DNA of 64,000 nucleotides from Massariosphaeria phaeospora (lineage: Eukaryota; Ascomycota; Dothideomycetes; Pleosporales): contig JAADJZ010000009.1 of NCBI GenBank assembly GCA_011032825.1, positions 1 to 64,000 of the forward strand, in the 5' to 3' direction. A program made the translations under genes and the position numbers. A model generated the notes under the pieces. It was not told the origin of the DNA and did not search any database. It saw only the letters and a program-made list of their open reading frames with translations. This document shows, one piece after another, positions 11,504-20,580 of this stretch (the first letter of the stretch is position 1; each line of letters opens with the position of its first letter).

Positions 11504-12080
11504 GGGGTGCGGCGGACGTGTGCGAGGGGGTTGTCTGGCTGGTTGTGGTGGGGAGGACGAGCTTGGAAGATGGATGGAGTGGGTTTGTCGAGTTGTAAGT
11601 GTAGCGTGTACGATAGTAAATTGCGAAGAATAGACATTAGAATAGTTGACATGGAAGCATAATCGAGCAAAGACGTTGTCGGACATTCTTCCTTTTCTCT
11701 CCACTTCTCTCCTCTCCTCTTCTCTTCTCTCGCTCTCATTAATCTGTTTTAGTTTCGTTCTCTTTTTTTGTGTATTTGTTTTCTATACGAAGGAAACTTA
11801 CAGCCTGTCTTAGTCGTGCTACTTAGCCCTTTTCCGTCCTTCTCACGCGTCTTATAGGTAGGTAGGTGTATGCGCAGCGAATAAACAGTAATGTCGCTGT
11901 CTTTACGTAGTTAGTCCTTCTCTTTTTACAAGTATCATACGCAATATAGGTAAGAGAAGAAGTTTCATTCTCTTAGTCAAGGACAACATAGACATCTACA
12001 AGACTCCAGATACTACTCTTCTCTCTCTCTCTCCCTCTCTCTAATTTCCCCTTCGCTTATCTCAACCCGCCCCTCCTTCC
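11504..12080. other. Convergent 3' intergenic region
   Basis: This lies between the 3' ends of the transporter and the minus-strand gene at 12,081. It contains CT-rich simple sequence (about 11,690-11,735 and 12,015-12,055) and nothing else I can assign; it probably holds the two 3' UTRs and poly(A) sites. Confidence 0.6.
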
Positions 12081-12636
12081 CTACTCCCCTCCCTTCATCC
12101 CTTTCGCTTTCCCCTCCCTCTTCCCCTCCCTCCACACACCCTTCGCCTCCCTTAAAACCCCCTTAATCTCCTTCTTCAACGCCTTACGCTCCGCCTTTCC
12201 CAACTTCATCATCTCTTCCTTTTGCTTCTCCTTCCCATCCCCCTCCTTTGCCGTAGCTGTCTTCGCCACGCGCCTGACCTCCATTCCCCACAGCGTCGCC
12301 GTGCGCGCAGCTTCCGCCACTGAGGTGCGGCCGTCAGCGAGGTCCGCGAGCGTGGCGCTGAGGGCGCGGAGCGCGGATTGTGCGGAGGGGTGGGAGAGGA
12401 GAGAGTGTAGGAGAGGCGTGGGTGTGGGAGGGCTGGGTGGGGTTAGCGGAGATGAGCTGAGCTGAGCTGGTAGAGTAGGAGATGGGTTGGAGCGGAGGGA
12501 CATATCAAAGGGGCAGTACGGACCTGTGGTTCTGCTTCTTCAGGTCGTCTACGTCTACGTCGGACGCGCTCAGTGCTTCTTCGTGGTGTAGCTGCGTCGC
12601 TTTTTCGGCGGGGAAGGTGGCGGTTTTGGTGGACAT
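12081..12636 (-). CDS. Small hypothetical protein with a highly basic, Lys/Glu-rich C-terminus
   Basis: Two exons, 12,636-12,524 and 12,432-12,081, with a 91-bp intron (donor CAG|GTCCGT, branch CGCTAAC, acceptor CCCAG). The splice joins frames exactly and gives 154 residues. The N-terminus MSTKTATFPAEKATQLHHEE is acidic and polar. Residues 50-90 are Ala/Leu/Ser-rich and likely helical (SAQSALRALSATLADLADG). The last 50 are charged (KAERKALKKEIKGVLREAKG…), suggesting a coiled coil or nucleic-acid/ribosome contact. No family recognised. The second exon alone would read as a 140-residue ORF, but its intronic start lacks the conserved-looking N-terminus. Confidence 0.65.
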
Positions 12637-14599
12637 GGTTGGTGCTGACGGGCGGTTGGCGATGGAGCCAGTTCAGTTGAGTTTGGCTGCGTTTAGTCCA
12701 GTTTATTGGTTGCGTTGCGTTGCGTTGAATTGCCGTTCGGTCAGGGGCCTTTCCTCTCGGTCTAGGTGAAGCAAAGTAGAGATGTAATAAATGACCTGCT
12801 CTGATCGGATTGGATTGATGAAGTAGGAGTTTGAAGAGGAGAGAACCAGCAAGTACTTTCTTATCTTATTTACACACTTTGCTTACTTGCTTGCACATAT
12901 GCTTCGGAACGGAGCTGCCTCATGTCGGCCGAGTGGACGTTTCTCCGAGCTGCGCTCAGGTGTGTAGTTTTCTCCTCGCCTACTTGCTTGAAAGAGTTGG
13001 CCAAGCCGAGTACATGTTTCTCCGGGCTGTAATATCTCCGATGCAGCCTCTCTCCTTGCTCCAACATAACTGTCCAGCGTCGTGGCGGACTTTCAGCTCG
13101 GCTCCGCTCGGCTTCGGATATAGATGAAAACATACTTGAATATGAAAAGACTGCTTCTTTCTAATACCGCTTCTGTCATTCTTCTTATCTCTTAGAAAAC
13201 ACACACACGCACACTTGCTTAGAAGTGTCTACGAAGTAACAGCCCGCCCCCGCCCTCATAATTAGCTCGCTTCCTCACTACCTCTCGACCGGCCCATTCC
13301 CGAAGAAGAGAGGAGTAGTGCTCAAAAACGTCCCTGTACCCTCAACAGCCGCGTCCTGAGACTTCGCGCGCGGAGGTGGTTCGGCGCATGTTTTTTGAAG
13401 CGACTACAGCAAGTTCAATGCACCAGGAGTGCGGCAATGCATTACTAGAAGACGTGTGGGGTGCGCATAGCAGATGGAGCAACGTAACGTTGGCGGTGGT
13501 GCTGTCGGGGCGGGAACTGGGACGAGATGAGATGAGACGAGGTGGAATCAAGAACGACGCCAAGCCTTACGTCATCTCGGCATCGCTTTCCCGAAAGTTC
13601 GGACGGCCACCACGCCCAAGACCCACGACCTCAGCACATCCGTGCAGGGCATCTCCACGCACTCTTCTCTTCAGAAGCAACATATATCCGACACTGCACT
13701 GCCCGTGTTATCCCGTTCGCCTGGCCGCTAGAGTGTGGTCGTCTCCTCAGGCAAGCACCTCCGAACCACCCTCTCCACGACAAACCCCCTGAACTTCCGA
13801 TTCACTGTCCGCCAGCAAGCAGTCACCACCGCTAGCTGTCACCTCGCAGGCACCACCACCACCATGACGCGCATCGATCTTCTGCATGTCGACATTCCGT
13901 CGATTGGAGTAGGTAACCGAAGTGCTGCCGTTTAACCGGCCGTTGCTGTCTTCTCCGCCACCATCTCGGTACGGACCCCTACCCCACACTGCGGGGATCG
14001 CGGGGAAGGGGTCGACGAGGGCAGGGCGAGGGGGCAGGCATGGGCTAATACTTCTTGGCCTCGCGCTATACACATGCCCCTAGCCTTATAGAAAATAGTA
14101 GCCTCAAGCTCGTTCCTTCTCCAGCGCCTTGCGCGCTTTTTTGCAACTATCTTCTTGGCCCTGTTGCTCTTTGCCTTTGCGGTGCGTGAGTTTGAATCGC
14201 GGGGGAGGGTCGATGACCAGAGCTACCCCTGTAGACTAAGAGCTATGCATTCAGCCGCGGATGTATCGAGACGACCTCGCGCATCGAAGCGAACTCGCGA
14301 TTGGGACAAGAGGAACCCGCAATTGGGACAAGAGCCTCGAATACGAGGGAAGCAATTGTTGGCCAATATCCGGAACCTGGTCTGGTTCATCACCAAGTGG
14401 AGCCAGGGCCCTCGATCATCACCACTACCACCATTCTTTACCCGGTCGACATCGCAGGGACCTGGGCCTGGAATACAGTAACTGCTGAATTACCCGGTTC
14501 GTTGGGACGCAGCGTCAGGGCCCGCGTCTTCGGCATGTACTTAAGACTTTCCAGAGGATGCTTGTTGGTTGACCAACTCGACCCGAATCGACCTCCAAG
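12637..14599. other. Intergenic region, no supported gene
   Basis: No ORF shows a domain or a clean splice chain. There is an (AC)n run near 13,198-13,215 and a short two-copy tandem of ATTGGGACAAGAG near 14,299-14,335. The last few hundred bases are the promoter and 5' UTR of the gene starting at 14,600. Confidence 0.5.
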
Positions 14600-15841
14600 A
14601 TGCTTCTCTCCGCCCTAGTCGCAACGGTAGTGCTCGCACACGACTCTCTCGCCCACCCCCCTCGGCCTCACCCGGATCGTCCAGATCACCCCAGCCAAAG
14701 CCCTCGGCCGTGGGGCTTCTTCACCAACAACACCATCTACCAGACCACGGGCACCGAGTCCATAACATATCCCCGCTACATCGAGCTCACCGACGGCACC
14801 ATCATCGCTACCTCGTCGCTCTCGGGCCACTCCCCCAACTACTTCCCCATCTTCGAGAGCCGGAATGGCGGCGCGAGCTGGAAGTACATTTCGAATCTGA
14901 CCGACCAGGTCAATGGCTGGGGCTTCAGCGCGCAGCCCGCGTTGACGGAGCTCACCTTCCCGCTCGGCGGCTACCCGGCCGGCACGATTCTGGGGACCGG
15001 CAACAGCTGGAGCGACAACGGGACCCGCATCGATCTCTACGCGAGCACGGATCGGGCGCGGACGTGGAAGTTCGTCAGCCATATCGCCCAGGGTGGGCGG
15101 CCGAATACCACCAACGGCGCCACTCCGATCTGGGAGCCGTACCTGCTGTAAGTAGCTCCTAGTTCCGTTCGCGGTATCAACGTTAATAGACAACGCAGAC
15201 CATACGAAGGCCAACTAGTAGCCTACTACTCGGACCAACGCGACCCCAAGCACGGCCAAAAGCTCGCCCACCAAACCTCTCACGACCTCCACACCTGGGG
15301 CCCCGTCGTCAACGACGTAACCTACGAGCTGTACGAAGCGCGCCCAGGCATGACGGTCGTCGCCTACATCCCGCCGCTCGACCAGTGGATCCTCGTGCAC
15401 GAGCGGCCCATCGGCAACTCATCCTCCTACGGCGTCAACTACCCCGTCTACTACGTCATGGCCGACTCGCCGCTCGACTTCCGCAACAGCGTCGGCCGCC
15501 CCATCGTGATTAACAACGCTACGGCGCCGAATGCGAGCCCTTACGTCGTGTGGAGTCCTGTCGGCGGGCCGAATGGCACTATCGTCGTGTCGGACGCGGA
15601 TCGCAGGCAGGTGTACACTAATACCGCGGGCGGCGCGCTGGATAAGTGGGAGGAGCACGGCACGCCTGCGGGCGCGGTGTACTCGCGCGCGATTCAGATC
15701 TTTAAGGATAGGCCGGATAGCTTGATGGTGTATGGCGGGGAGGTGTATGATGATTTTGGGAAGGGGCTGCATGTGCCGTTTTCGGCGACGGTGGTTAGTT
15801 TGAAGAAGACGTTGCGGACGAAGGTGGATGCGTTTTCGTAG
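14600..15841 (+). CDS. Secreted Asp-box (BNR) sialidase-like / GH93-like glycosidase
   Basis: Two exons, 14,600-15,147 and 15,199-15,841, with a 51-bp intron (GTAAGT…GCAG), give 396 residues. A signal peptide (MLLSALVATVVLAHDSLA) precedes a Pro/His-rich linker and a beta-propeller-like domain. Three Asp-box motifs are visible: SRNGGASW (about residue 87), STDRARTW (about 148) and SHDLHTW (just after the intron), each normally the turn of one propeller blade. Overall length and the Y-P-R / W-E-P-Y landmarks fit the fungal GH93 exo-arabinanase-like group, which releases arabinobiose from arabinan; sialidase activity is less likely. Several N-glycosylation sequons fit secretion. The catalytic acids are not assigned by me. 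Confidence 0.85.
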
Positions 15842-16463
15842 GCGGGAAGGGAGGGGAGATGACGGAGTGACTGCGGGATGGGATGGGATGGGGGGATCGT
15901 GGATTACTTACTGCCTCAAACCAAATTCTACACATGTTACTCTACTCTAGGAGCTGTAGACGTTAGTGTGTATACCGCAAGGACGGCTTTATTATTCCGC
16001 TGTTCTGTGTATTTCAGGGATGTGGGCTACGTGACCTGTAGCTTAGAATTTCTGTCCTTCGTCCTCCTGCTCGTAACTCTCATGCTGAGTATAGTCACGT
16101 AGTAGAGATGCTGTAGCCTAGGAACCGCATGGATTGACGCGTCTACTAGATAGGGGATATACGTATGAAAGAGTAGTAGTATAGAGAAGCTGTTAGAGGT
16201 ATAGACGGTGCGGTGTAGCGTGTGTGATATGCGGCGTGCGGTGCATGCGGTGATGTCAATGTGTACGGACTTCTTTTGGATTCCCTTATTGTCCTTGTCC
16301 TGTTCCTTGATCTTGCCATCGCCCTCGTCCTCCTTCTCCGCGTCCCGTTTCTCCTTGTTTTCTCTCCCGCTATCCTCCTTCTCCTCGCCGTCTTTCTTCC
16401 CATCCTCCCCCTCTTCCCCCTCTTCTTCTTCAAGCCTCCGCCCCAACGACGAAGCACTCAATG
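15842..16463. other. Intergenic region with a pyrimidine-rich tract
   Basis: The first 400 bp after the glycosidase hold nothing I recognise. From about 16,270 to 16,440 the plus strand is strongly C/T-rich (degenerate CTT/TCC runs); readings in all frames give low-complexity peptides. On the minus strand this is a purine-rich tract directly downstream of the T10 stretch described next. Confidence 0.6.
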
Positions 16464-16484
16464 AAAAAAAAAACCTGGCCAGGC
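16464..16484 (-). terminator. Possible minus-strand terminator: GC palindrome followed by T10
   Basis: Read on the minus strand, the palindrome CCTGGCCAGG is followed directly by ten T residues (plus strand A10 at 16,464-16,473). A T-run of this length stops RNA polymerase III. It lies at the 3' side of the hairpin array if that array is transcribed on the minus strand. It could equally be a chance homopolymer. Confidence 0.3.
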
Positions 16485-16608
16485 AAAGGGGGCTCAGTGG
16501 TCAGGGACCGCGGGCAGACTTGCACCCGCGCGGTGTGACGTGAGCGAGAGGCTAGGCCTCCCATACCAGAGTTCAATCAGATCCCTCTGGGTGTCGGCGT
16601 ACAGCAAG

Positions 16609-17645
16609 CGAATGAATTTCAAGCAAGCCAGACGCCAACGTGCAAGACGAATGAATTTCGAGCCTCGCGGGGGTTGGGCGAATGAATTTCGAGCCCGGGG
16701 TTGCAAGACGAATGAATTTCGAGCCTTGCGGGGTATGGACCTCGGAGGAGTGACGAAAGCCACAGCGACAGGGCGAATAAATATCGAGCCCTGCCACCTC
16801 CGAACAATAGTGAATGAATTTCAAACCATTGTGACAGAGCGAATGAATTTCGAGCAATGTCAGCCCAAGGGGTTCGTTGCAGAGACGAATGAGTTTCGAG
16901 CCTCTACTGTGAGCGAATGAATTTCAGACCCACAATCCTGCGGCAGTAAAGTCCTTGGGCGCAATACTCAGAGACGAATGAATTTCAAGCCTCTGCAGAC
17001 ACACAAGCCGAAGCAAGTCAATCTGACTGTAGGAAACGAAGTTATGGCGAATGAATTTCGAGCCACTGACAGAGCAAGCTCCATCGGGGTTCATTACGAA
17101 GGCGAATAAATTTCGAGCCAACGCTGCGAGCGAATGAATTTCGAACTCACAATCCAAAGGCTGCGAAGACCTTGGGCCAACGCACAGAGACGAATGAATT
17201 TCGAGCCTCTGCAGGCACACGAGCCGAAGCAAGTCAACCTGACCAAAGGAAATGACGGGGTTTCATTACGGAGACGAATGAATTTCGAGCCTCCGCTGCG
17301 AGCGAATGAATTTCGAGCTCACAATCCAAAGGCTGTGGAGACCTTGGGCCTCCACACAGAGACGAATGAATTTCGAGCCTCTGCAGGCACACGAGCCGAA
17401 GCAAGTCAACCTGACCGAAGGAAATGAAGGGTTGTGGCGATTAAATATCGAACCACAGCGGCAGGCAAGCCTACCAGGGGGCCACCCAGGGAGCAGAAAA
17501 CAACGCAAGCCCGAGAGCGAGTGAGGTCCAAAGACGAATGAATTTCGAGCCTTTACAGGCAAGACCGAGAGGTCAAGCCTGCCTGCCCCGAGGGCGGTGC
17601 CAGTCCAAGGCCAGAGAGCCGGAGCCCAGAAGCGAATAAATATCA
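16609..17645. repeat. Array of about 20 quasi-palindromic cores (CGAATGAATTTCG) with variable complementary arms
   Basis: Cores start at 16609, 16648, 16679, 16709, 16774, 16811, 16840, 16886, 16914, 16975, 17048, 17103, 17131, 17191, 17275, 17303, 17363, 17438, 17535 and 17633. Variants include CGAATAAATATCG and CGATTAAATATCG. A two-base bulge (usually AG) follows each core, then an arm complementary to the one before the core. Examples are CAGGGC/GCCCTG (16,774 copy), TGTGG/CCACA (17,438), AGAAG/CTTCT (17,633), CGGAG/CTCCG (17,275), GCAAG/CTTGC (16,709) and GAGC/GCTC (17,303). Arms differ between copies but match within each copy; only the first copy lacks matching arms. Spacing varies from 26 to 97 bp, so this is neither a CRISPR array nor a minisatellite. 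Confidence 0.85.
16910..17440 (+). repeat. Higher-order tandem units inside the hairpin array
   Basis: Two to three units of about 172 bp (start near 17,127 and 17,299; a diverged one from about 16,910) repeat the same succession: core, CACAATCCAAAGGCTG, CCTTGGGC, core, GCCGAAGCAAGTCAA, core. Thus copies 10, 14 and 17, and copies 13 and 16, are related by unit duplication and are not independent evidence for arm covariation. Confidence 0.75.
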
Positions 17646-17683
17646 AGCTTCTACAGACAAGACCCCGAAGGATCGAGCCTGCC
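17553..17683. repeat. Second hairpin type, two copies
   Basis: At 17,553-17,585 the sequence reads AGGC-AAG-ACC-GAGA-GGT-CAA-GCCT, a hairpin with inner and outer stems. A diverged copy occurs at about 17,650-17,683 (GACAAGACCCCGAAGGATCG then GCCTG). They alternate with the last two core hairpins. Confidence 0.6.
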
Positions 17684-17692
17684 TGACCAAGG

Positions 17693-17830
17693 GTGGCGGA
17701 GAGCGACAGCGATCAACTCTCCGGCGGAGGTGTGAGCCTCCGCGACAAGGCGAGCCCGGCTCGATCTTGTGTGGGGGTAAAAGAGAGAGAAGACAAGGTG
17801 AGCGCGGCTCGGTCCTTGCCAGGGTCGCAA
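17693..17830. repeat. Consecutive GC-rich hairpins
   Basis: Four adjacent stems can be drawn: GGAGAG/CTCTCC (17,698-17,722), GCGGAGG/CCTCCGC with a 6-base loop region (17,723-17,743), ACAAG-GCGAGC/GCTCGA-CTTGT (17,745-17,771) and ACAAGG-GAGC/GCTC-CCTTG (17,793-17,820). The last two share the GAGC-NCG-GCTC tip and are probably copies of one unit. Confidence 0.6.
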
Positions 17831-18414
17831 AGAGTGGAAGAAGGGATGCAGCGGGCGAAAAAGAACGCGAGGGTTAAGTCGCTATTACGTGCTGGGGGAG
17901 GGATAAGAAGAGAAGAGCGTGAGTGTAGCAAAGGCAAAGATCGCGAGGCGTCGAGGTGGTGGGCGGTCGGTGGAGTGTGGAGGAAGAGAGAGAGGGAGGA
18001 AACTTCGTGGGAAGCGGGGTTTATGAGGCGAGGTGAAGGCAGGCCTTGGCGCCCGCGCCACCGTGGCCGGGCTAGTCTGCTTTGGGACTAGTCCGAGTAC
18101 CGCGAAGCAGAGGGTGAAGACAAGTGAGAGAAAACTTCCACCAAGTGAGATCAGTCAATCTCACGAGCCACGTAGGTAGAGTCACCTTGGTCAGCTCTCG
18201 TAGTGTCAAAAGCTACAAAGCTCTGACTTTGGACGGTCTCCAAAGCCTCAGCTACGGTTACTACGCTACTACAGAGCACACTGCGCGAGGAGCTGCCCTA
18301 CAAAACATATTACAACCAGTGCGTGAGTGAGATACGTCACTGCCAAGAGCTACAAGTCACCCAGCAATTGGGGCGGGCCGAGATCGCAGGTGAAGGTGGA
18401 TCACACGCCTGAGT

Positions 18415-18507
18415 GCGAGCTTATATCCTGGCCGCACCCTCTCACCTCCCACCTCTCACCACCACCCACCTTTTCCTACACACACACTACAACTAGCCCA
18501 CCTCACA
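18415..18507 (+). promoter_or_regulatory. Likely core promoter and 5' UTR of the CCCH-like gene
   Basis: TTATATCC at 18,421 lies 87 bp before the ATG, followed by a C/T-rich leader (CACCTCCCACCTCTCACCAC) as is usual upstream of highly expressed fungal genes. The hairpin region ends just before it. Confidence 0.45.
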
Positions 18508-19149
18508 ATGGCTAGCACCCCGATCATCCCCAACACCGCCTCCAAGCGCGCCGCGTCGGCATCCGCCTCGCCCGCGCATCCAGGTGAAGCTGACGCGTCC
18601 GGCGACGACCCCAACTACGACGAGCTCGAGGACGACGAAGCAACCAATGGCCTCTTTGTCACCGACGACGAGACCAACGACGATGCCAACGTCACCAACC
18701 CCGCCCCAGCCGCCCACCCTCTCTCCCTCATCGCGTTGAACCACGGAACCGAAAGGGTTCTCGCGACCGCCCTCGCCGCCGAAGTCCTCAAGAATGAGGC
18801 GCTCACCAACGAGATCGCGCAGCTCAAAGCGCAACTCGCCCTCACCACCACCGCCGCCACCACCACCGCCAGGCGTGGCCGAAAACGCACCCCCGCCAAC
18901 CCGCTCCGGCCAGACGGCGTCATTTCAGGCAGGGTCACCAAGGGCAAGGCGTCTGGCGGCAAGGGCCCTGAAGCCACTGCGGGTAAGTTTCGTGCTGCCG
19001 CCGTACCCACTGGCTGCCCGCGCGAATACGGCACCCCTCCAGGACGATGCCACCGCAAGGGCTGCAACAAGCTACATCCGGACCAGTTCGCCAGGTACCA
19101 GGCGATGGAGGGCAAATTCGGGCACGTTGTGGACGCCCTGCTCAAGTAG
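18508..19149 (+). CDS. Small protein with coiled coil and CCCH-type zinc-finger-like C-terminus
   Basis: Intronless, 213 residues. Residues 1-75 are Ala/Ser-rich then acidic (DDPNYDELEDDEATNG), probably disordered. Residues about 82-112 form a likely coiled coil (LAAEVLKNEALTNEIAQLKA). A basic linker (ARRGRKR) follows. Near the end, C170-X10-C181-X4-C186-X3-H190 (CPREYG…GRCHRKGCNKLH) resembles a CCCH zinc finger with a slightly long first spacing; such fingers usually bind RNA. I do not recognise an orthologue. Its place just beside the structured-RNA candidate, transcribed away from it, makes an RNA-binding role worth testing, but that link is only positional. Confidence 0.75.
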   Translation: MASTPIIPNTASKRAASASASPAHPGEADASGDDPNYDELEDDEATNGLFVTDDETNDDANVTNPAPAAHPLSLIALNHGTERVLATALAAEVLKNEALTNEIAQLKAQLALTTTAATTTARRGRKRTPANPLRPDGVISGRVTKGKASGGKGPEATAGKFRAAAVPTGCPREYGTPPGRCHRKGCNKLHPDQFARYQAMEGKFGHVVDALLK

Positions 19150-20580
19150 GGCGTGCGGCTGGAGCTTGGGGGGTAGGGGACTATGGGGGCTATGGGGGTG
19201 GCAATGGGGGGGCGGGGGGGTACATAGGGCGGCAGCGACGATAGAAGTAGCCTGCAGCGCCCAATTCATGAAATTAAGAAACTATGAGGCCCTCTTCGTG
19301 ATATACAACGTATGATCTGCAGCTTCGCTATACTAACACGCTTTCGTATAGGTATCCTCTCTGTACTAGACATGTTGCTTATATAGAAGATTGAGCTAGA
19401 GCTAGGAGGATAGTCGACTATATACGATATTGAGGAGAAAATAGGTAGTAAGTTAGAGTACATAGCATCAGTTACGTGATATGTAGCCTGCATCTCTCAA
19501 TTCATGAAATTCAGAAACTATAAGGCTCTCTTCGTGATATACAACCTACTGTCTACACCTTCGCCATACTAACACGCTTTTGTATATGTATCCTCTATAC
19601 AGTAGACGCGTTAGCTAATGTAGTTTAAAGGCTAGAGTATCTACAATATCTGGCTATACTTATCATGGAGGAGGCTACGAGCAGGGAGACCGTGTACGTA
19701 TATTTTCAGCTATAGGCTATGTAACCCACATCCGTAGAGTCTATAGAAATATTGGAACCTCAGAGCCCTCCCTACGATCTACCCCCTATCTTCTACAGCT
19801 CTACTACTACACCGCCACTCTACGCAAGTCTACGCGAGGTACTCAAGGTTGGCGGTGTTGTTGACGGGCTGGCCCGCATGTCCATCCATCTATCTGTCAA
19901 CCCCAAGCTCACGGCTCCCCCTCCAAGCCCATTCATTCATTCATTTCCAAAGGCGCCGGCGCCAGCGCGTCTTCCCTGTCTTCACTTCTCTTCTCTTCCC
20001 CATCTTGTCTTGTCTTGTCTAGGCTCCGATCCGATCCGATCCGGCCACGGCTCTTTCCCTTTCCCTTTCTCTTTCTCTTTCTCTAGCATGCCTGACCTTT
20101 CTACTCAGTCATGTACCTCAACCGAACCAAACCGAACCGAAGGGTCGCCGTGATAGTAAGTCCCCCTCAACTCGAGTAGCCCACCAACATAACAGGTTGA
20201 GTTGATATCGAATCGGTGGACGGCGGACGGCAGGCGAGGCGAGGCGGTAGAATTTGGATCGCGGAACCTCTCTTTGTCGATCGTGGAGTCGCGGGACCCA
20301 ACCAAGCAGGCAGATGAACGAGTAAAGTTGTGCAAAAGCCGATGTCGGGTGCTGAGCGTTTCAGCTCAGCGCAGCCCACGTTAGCGCAGCTCGCAAACTC
20401 ACCACCACAGACGCAACCTCGCTCGCTATCCGTGTATATCGCATTCCGGCAGATTGATTGACGAAACGGCATGCACCACCTCTTGATTTCATCAATTGGC
20501 GGACGGACGAACGTGCCGCGACAACACCGACGCGACGCGATCCCAGCCTTCACACACGCGCCCATCCATCCCCCACTCTT
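19150..20580. other. Intergenic region with a spaced duplication and simple repeats
   Basis: It contains the duplicated segment at 19,247-19,621 and, at about 19,980-20,145, a run of pentamer/hexamer microsatellites (TCTTC, TGTCT, GATCC, TTTCCC, CGAAC motifs). No supported gene. The last part is downstream of the convergently oriented receptor gene. Confidence 0.6.
19247..19621 (+). repeat. Two spaced direct copies of about 139 bp
   Basis: 19,247-19,385 and 19,483-19,621 align without large gaps (offset 236 bp), sharing for example CAATTCATGAAATT, CTCTTCGTGATATACAAC and ATACTAACACGCTTT. Differences are mostly transitions. No coding potential. The copies look like 3' flanking DNA or remnants of a short repeat family. 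Confidence 0.7.

Larger units (their letters stand above)
16464..18310 (-). ncRNA. Candidate structured noncoding RNA region (serial hairpins), function unknown
   Basis: Nearly every 40-70 bp of this interval contains a local inverted repeat: the 20-copy core array (16,609-17,645), AGGC-ACC/GGT-GCCT hairpins (17,553-17,683), GC-rich hairpins (17,693-17,830), and longer ones near 18,070-18,100 (CTAGTC…GACTAG), 18,140-18,170 (GTGAGAT…ATCTCAC) and 18,222-18,246 (CTTTGGA…TCCAAAG). No reading frame is conserved, because repeat spacing is not a multiple of three. Imperfect pairs favour the minus strand (G-U in place of A/C). Transcript boundaries are guesses: left at the T10 tract, right before the promoter of the plus-strand gene at 18,508. 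It could also be a DNA-level palindrome array with no RNA function. Confidence 0.4.

Noticed and set aside
10369..11739. Long ORFs in other frames and on the minus strand over the MFS gene
   Set aside because: Arg/His/Pro-biased shadows caused by GC-rich third positions of the transporter.
16488..16590. tRNA-derived SINE (GGCTCAGTGGTC like an A box, GAGTTCAATCAG like a B box)
   Set aside because: The cloverleaf does not fold and the B box is poor; the segment is better described as more hairpins of the same region.
16540..17524. Plus-strand ORFs giving repeated peptides such as NEFRA or MNFEP
   Set aside because: Repeat spacing is not a multiple of three, so the peptide shifts frame between copies; explained by the DNA repeat.
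16609..17645. CRISPR-like array
   Set aside because: Eukaryotic setting, irregular spacing, repeats only 13 bp, and flanks that pair with each other instead of unique spacers; no cas genes.
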